Shown one piece after another: positions 61,485-64,000 of a DNA stretch of 64,000 nucleotides. This DNA comes from Fodinibius roseus (GTDB taxonomy: Bacteria; Bacteroidota; Rhodothermia; Balneolales; Balneolaceae). Under the pieces are notes generated by a model. The model was not told where the DNA came from, did no database searches, and was given only the letters and a program-made list of their open reading frames with translations. Positions within the stretch are counted from its first letter, which is position 1, and the number at the start of each line of letters is the position of its first letter. Made by a program: the position numbers and the translations under genes. Location: NCBI RefSeq assembly GCF_900129315.1, contig NZ_FQUS01000023.1, positions 1-64,000 on the forward strand, read 5' to 3'.

Positions 61485-62615
61485 ATGAAAATATCCTCTT
61501 TTTTTCTCTACTGGACTATATTTGTTCTTTTCCTTTGCATGCCGCAGCACCTGTCGGCACAAAGTACCACCACGCATACGATCCAAAAGGGAGAAACCCT
61601 GTTCAGTATTGCCAAACAATATGATGTCGACGTCGATCAGCTCCGGCAATGGAATGATATAACCGCTGATCAGCTGTCGGTCGGACAAACCCTCGTCGTA
61701 GGAAAAGAAGGCGAAGAAACAAGCTCGTCCGAACGTTCAGCAGAAACACAAACCCATACTGTAGAAGCCGGAGAAACACTTTTTTCGGTTTCCAAGCAGT
61801 ACCAGGTTACCATTGCCGAATTGAAGGCGTGGAATAATATTTCTTCCAATAATTTAAAAGTGGGACAAACCTTAACAATCCATCCGACAGAATTGGTAGA
61901 TCAACAAGAGCGATCAATCACAGTGGATAATGAAACACAACAGAATGCTACTTATCTGGTAAAAAACAATGATTCGCTTTACAAGATCGCCGAGCAACAC
62001 GGCATGTCGGTCAGCCAGCTCAAACAGCTCAATAACCTGACATCCAATACCATACGGGTCGGCCAGCGACTGACCGTGCGAGCCTCTTCAGCGCCGCCCT
62101 CTGTGGCCTCTTCTGCAACGTCATCCCCCCAGGGGCAGTTCACCGCCCACACCGTAAGCGGCGGCTCTACTACGGTATCCGAACTGGTTCAGGAATTCCA
62201 GATGGATGAGGAAGAATTCAGAGCCTTGAACAGTGATATTGAGTCAGATCAACTGAGAAACGGACAGGAAGTAACGGTGCTGACGCCCGCCAGTAAAACA
62301 TTCAAGAATCCCTATGTAAAAAACAGCAGCTCCCTGAGCAGCCTGGGTTCCGTATCCGTATCACATTACGATAGCGGGGAAGAAGCAACACCCACCACCA
62401 GCGGCGAACTCTACAATCCCGACGCATTGACCGGCGCCCATTCGAATATTGCTTTAGGGTCCGTCATTTTCGTAAAAAATCCGGGCTATCCCCATGGGGT
62501 CTTTGTACGGATTAATGATCGCACTTCCGGTAATGGGCTCAAACTATCCGCTGCTGCCTGGAACACCCTGCAATTTTCTGGGGCCAGTGATTCAGCAATG
62601 ATCTTTCAGGAATAA
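61485..62615 (+). CDS. LysM-repeat protein with C-terminal RlpA-like double-psi beta-barrel domain
   Basis: A 376-residue exported cell-wall protein with a signal peptide ending LSAQS. LysM domains lie near 27-70, 90-132 and 155-198 (each with ETLFSI or DSLYKIA and a VGQ.L.V end), and a fourth degenerate one near 222-266. Residues about 290-376 form an RlpA-like barrel with SGELYNPDALTGAHSNIALG and VFVRINDRTSG, including the RINDR that holds the catalytic-site Asp in RlpA lytic transglycosylases. It probably binds and perhaps cleaves peptidoglycan. It overlaps the CPBP gene by TAATG. Confidence 0.88.
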   Translation: MKISSFFLYWTIFVLFLCMPQHLSAQSTTTHTIQKGETLFSIAKQYDVDVDQLRQWNDITADQLSVGQTLVVGKEGEETSSSERSAETQTHTVEAGETLFSVSKQYQVTIAELKAWNNISSNNLKVGQTLTIHPTELVDQQERSITVDNETQQNATYLVKNNDSLYKIAEQHGMSVSQLKQLNNLTSNTIRVGQRLTVRASSAPPSVASSATSSPQGQFTAHTVSGGSTTVSELVQEFQMDEEEFRALNSDIESDQLRNGQEVTVLTPASKTFKNPYVKNSSSLSSLGSVSVSHYDSGEEATPTTSGELYNPDALTGAHSNIALGSVIFVKNPGYPHGVFVRINDRTSGNGLKLSAAAWNTLQFSGASDSAMIFQE

Positions 62616-63343
62616 TGAGTACCATTATCCAGTCAATAAAACGATATTTCTCTACTACGCACACGCTGCTTTACAGCTATTTAATCAGCTTGCCGCTGTT
62701 GCTCTTATATGAGGTATTAATTTTTATCTCGCAACCGGACAGCGAGCATATTGTTCGTATTTCTGTAGATATATGGATCAAGACCCTCTTCGCCTATTTC
62801 AGCCGGGATGTGCTTTCGATTACGCTTATCCTCGTCGCCCTTAGTGGAATGTATATTCTTTACCGTGAGCGAAAAAAACTGGCCTCTCTCAAACTCAGCT
62901 ACTTCATGACCATGCTGGTTGAGGCTTCGGTTTATGCCTTTTTGCTCTCTGTTCTCATTACAATTACAATCAGTAACCTCCTGCAGATGGCACAGGTATC
63001 TCCTATCGAAAGCCTTTCGCTGCTGCAGCAAATGGCTTTGTCGCTGGGCGCCGGACTGTATGAAGAACTGTTTTTCCGTGTTATCCTGGTATCAGCACTA
63101 CTATGGACATTCAATCATTTCTTCTCCAAAAGAAAAACCGCCTATATGCTGGCTATATTGCTGGCGGCGCTCATTTTCAGCCTGGTACACTACATCGGAT
63201 CAATGGGCGATCCTTTTACGCTTGGCTCTTTTCTCTTTCGTTTCCTGTTCGGACTGGCACTCAATGCGATATACGTGTGGCGGGGCTTTGGTATGGCTGC
63301 ATGGACCCATGCTCTTTACGATCTGATGGTTATTGTTTTCTGA
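62615..63343 (+). CDS. CPBP-family intramembrane metalloprotease
   Basis: A 242-residue protein with about seven membrane helices. Catalytic motifs of the CPBP (Abi/Rce1) family are visible: YEELFFRVI near 149-157 (EExxxR), FSLVHYIG near 190-197 (FxxxH), and a late WTHALYDLMV near 229-238 (HxxxD). These proteases process membrane or lipid-modified proteins; the substrate is unknown. It overlaps the LysM-RlpA gene start/stop, so both products are made in a coupled way. Confidence 0.9.
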   Translation: MSTIIQSIKRYFSTTHTLLYSYLISLPLLLLYEVLIFISQPDSEHIVRISVDIWIKTLFAYFSRDVLSITLILVALSGMYILYRERKKLASLKLSYFMTMLVEASVYAFLLSVLITITISNLLQMAQVSPIESLSLLQQMALSLGAGLYEELFFRVILVSALLWTFNHFFSKRKTAYMLAILLAALIFSLVHYIGSMGDPFTLGSFLFRFLFGLALNAIYVWRGFGMAAWTHALYDLMVIVF

Positions 63344-63739
63344 GAGGACGTAGCAAAACCGCTCTATCCAGTACCCTCTCTCAGTCATTTTATTCATTCC
63401 GTAATCCGCACCCTTAGATTATCGAGGCTGATCGTTAGTACTGTTAGCCCGAATGCATGGCCTAAAAACCGAACGATCCTCTTCCCTATTCTTTAAAAAA
63501 AGTAAATAGTTATACTATCTTTAAGAAAGCTTCACAAATATTTGATATGTTAGTTGAACATTTACTGTGCCTATGAGGCTCATTAATGAAACCGATTAAG
63601 ATTTTAGAATCAAAATCGATATTATATTGAGTGAAACCAGTAAGCCAGGTATTCGTATAACAGGGTTGGCAATCATCAATCGTATGATTAACAGTCCTTA
63701 ATCGTAAATTGTTTGGCAGTCAAAAACGAATTTAGTGGG
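63344..63739. other. Intergenic stretch before the sigma-factor gene
   Basis: 396 bases without a gene. The first 30 bases contain GCAAAACCG.TCT..TCCA, which resembles one end of the dispersed repeat (weak match). The AT-rich right half should hold the promoter of the sigma-factor gene. Confidence 0.4.
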
Positions 63740-64000
63740 ATGGCCGAATTAACGACGGAAGAAATTCAGAAACAGGAAGATTTTGAGGAAGAGATCATTC
63801 CCCATCTGGATGCTATGTACAATTTTGCACTGCGCCTCACCTCTGATCCCAGCGATGCCGAGGATCTGGTACAGGATACGATTGTCAAGGCATTCCGATT
63901 TTTCAGCAGCTATGAGAAAGGGACAAATGCCAAGGCGTGGCTCTTTCGCATCTTGAAAAATTCCTATATCAACAACTATCGGAAGAAGTCCAAAAAGCCG
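63740..64000 (+). CDS. ECF-type RNA polymerase sigma factor, 5' part (cut by window end)
   Basis: The first 87 codons of a sigma-70 family protein, open to the window edge. Region 2 is seen: HLDAMYNFALRLTSDPSDAE, DLVQDTIVKAFRFFSSYEKG and AKAWLFRILKNSYINNYRKK. DLVQDT and the KAWLFRI segment are typical of extracytoplasmic-function sigma factors, which bind core polymerase and the -10 element. The ATG at 63740 is the first suitable start. Region 4 and any anti-sigma gene lie outside the window. Confidence 0.85.
   Translation, partial: MAELTTEEIQKQEDFEEEIIPHLDAMYNFALRLTSDPSDAEDLVQDTIVKAFRFFSSYEKGTNAKAWLFRILKNSYINNYRKKSKKP

Noticed and set aside
1..64000. tRNA, rRNA, CRISPR array, intact insertion sequence or prophage
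   Set aside because: No cloverleaf, regularly spaced repeat array, transposase or phage structural gene was recognised anywhere in the window.

Overview
The window looks like chromosomal DNA from a Gram-negative bacterium of the Balneolota/Rhodothermota part of the FCB group, probably a Balneolales-type marine or halophilic heterotroph. This is inferred from gene content: an Oar-like TonB receptor with a regulatory-like N-terminal domain, a DUF349 protein, LptD, a three-gene MlaEFD set, a LysM-RlpA protein, a GbsR-YraN pair and an rsmD-coaD pair behind a DUF3822-like gene. There is no ribosomal RNA to confirm it. I saw no tRNA, rRNA, CRISPR array, intact insertion sequence or prophage. Most of the window is housekeeping DNA. 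The clear accessory block is the Tc-toxin-like locus at 21.2-38.9 kb.

Layout. 0.5-6.5 kb (minus strand): folP, a 7Fe ferredoxin, a lipoprotein phosphodiesterase and a large TonB-dependent receptor with its own terminator. 6.6-9.8 kb (minus): a four-gene arsenosugar set (AhpD-like protein, ArsS radical SAM enzyme, two glycosyltransferases). 10-17.4 kb: a small predicted outer-membrane barrel, an MBL hydrolase with a six-repeat DUF349 protein, MscS, a coiled-coil protein, Dps, an RluA-type pseudouridine synthase and a hypothetical protein. 17.6-21.1 kb (plus): an SLC13 carrier followed four bases later by a SulP transporter.

21.2-38.9 kb (minus): two giant genes, a fused TcB-TcC cocoon protein (2654 aa) and then a TcA-like pore subunit (3185 aa). 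Together they could form a complete ABC (Tc) toxin injection machine. The TcA has an added transthyretin-like N-terminal domain. The TcC part ends in about 550 residues (acidic linker plus glycine/beta-rich region) that I cannot assign to any known effector. A perfect 8-4-8 inverted repeat lies 44 bases before the first gene. This is the best candidate here for an under-described system.

39-51.7 kb: MATE and MgtC genes, a thiopurine methyltransferase with a good terminator, a GspG-like membrane protein, a DUF3822-like protein, rsmD, coaD, an aspartate-type aminotransferase, an FmdB-like protein that has lost most of its cysteines, a GbsR regulator overlapping yraN, a FtsB/DivIC protein and LptD with a short collagen-like stretch. 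51.9-58.5 kb (minus): ribE, ribD and a PpiD/SurA-type chaperone, then mlaD, mlaF and mlaE. 58.7-64 kb (plus): a K+ channel overlapping aroC, a TPR protein, a LysM-RlpA protein and a CPBP protease in close succession, and the 5' part of an ECF sigma factor cut by the window end.

Between genes there is a dispersed repeat of about 135 bp (two clear copies at 41.1 and 47.1 kb, in opposite orientation, with 10-bp inverted arms), a separate palindromic repeat at 43.9 kb, and a 116-bp element with 13-bp inverted ends between ribE and ribD.
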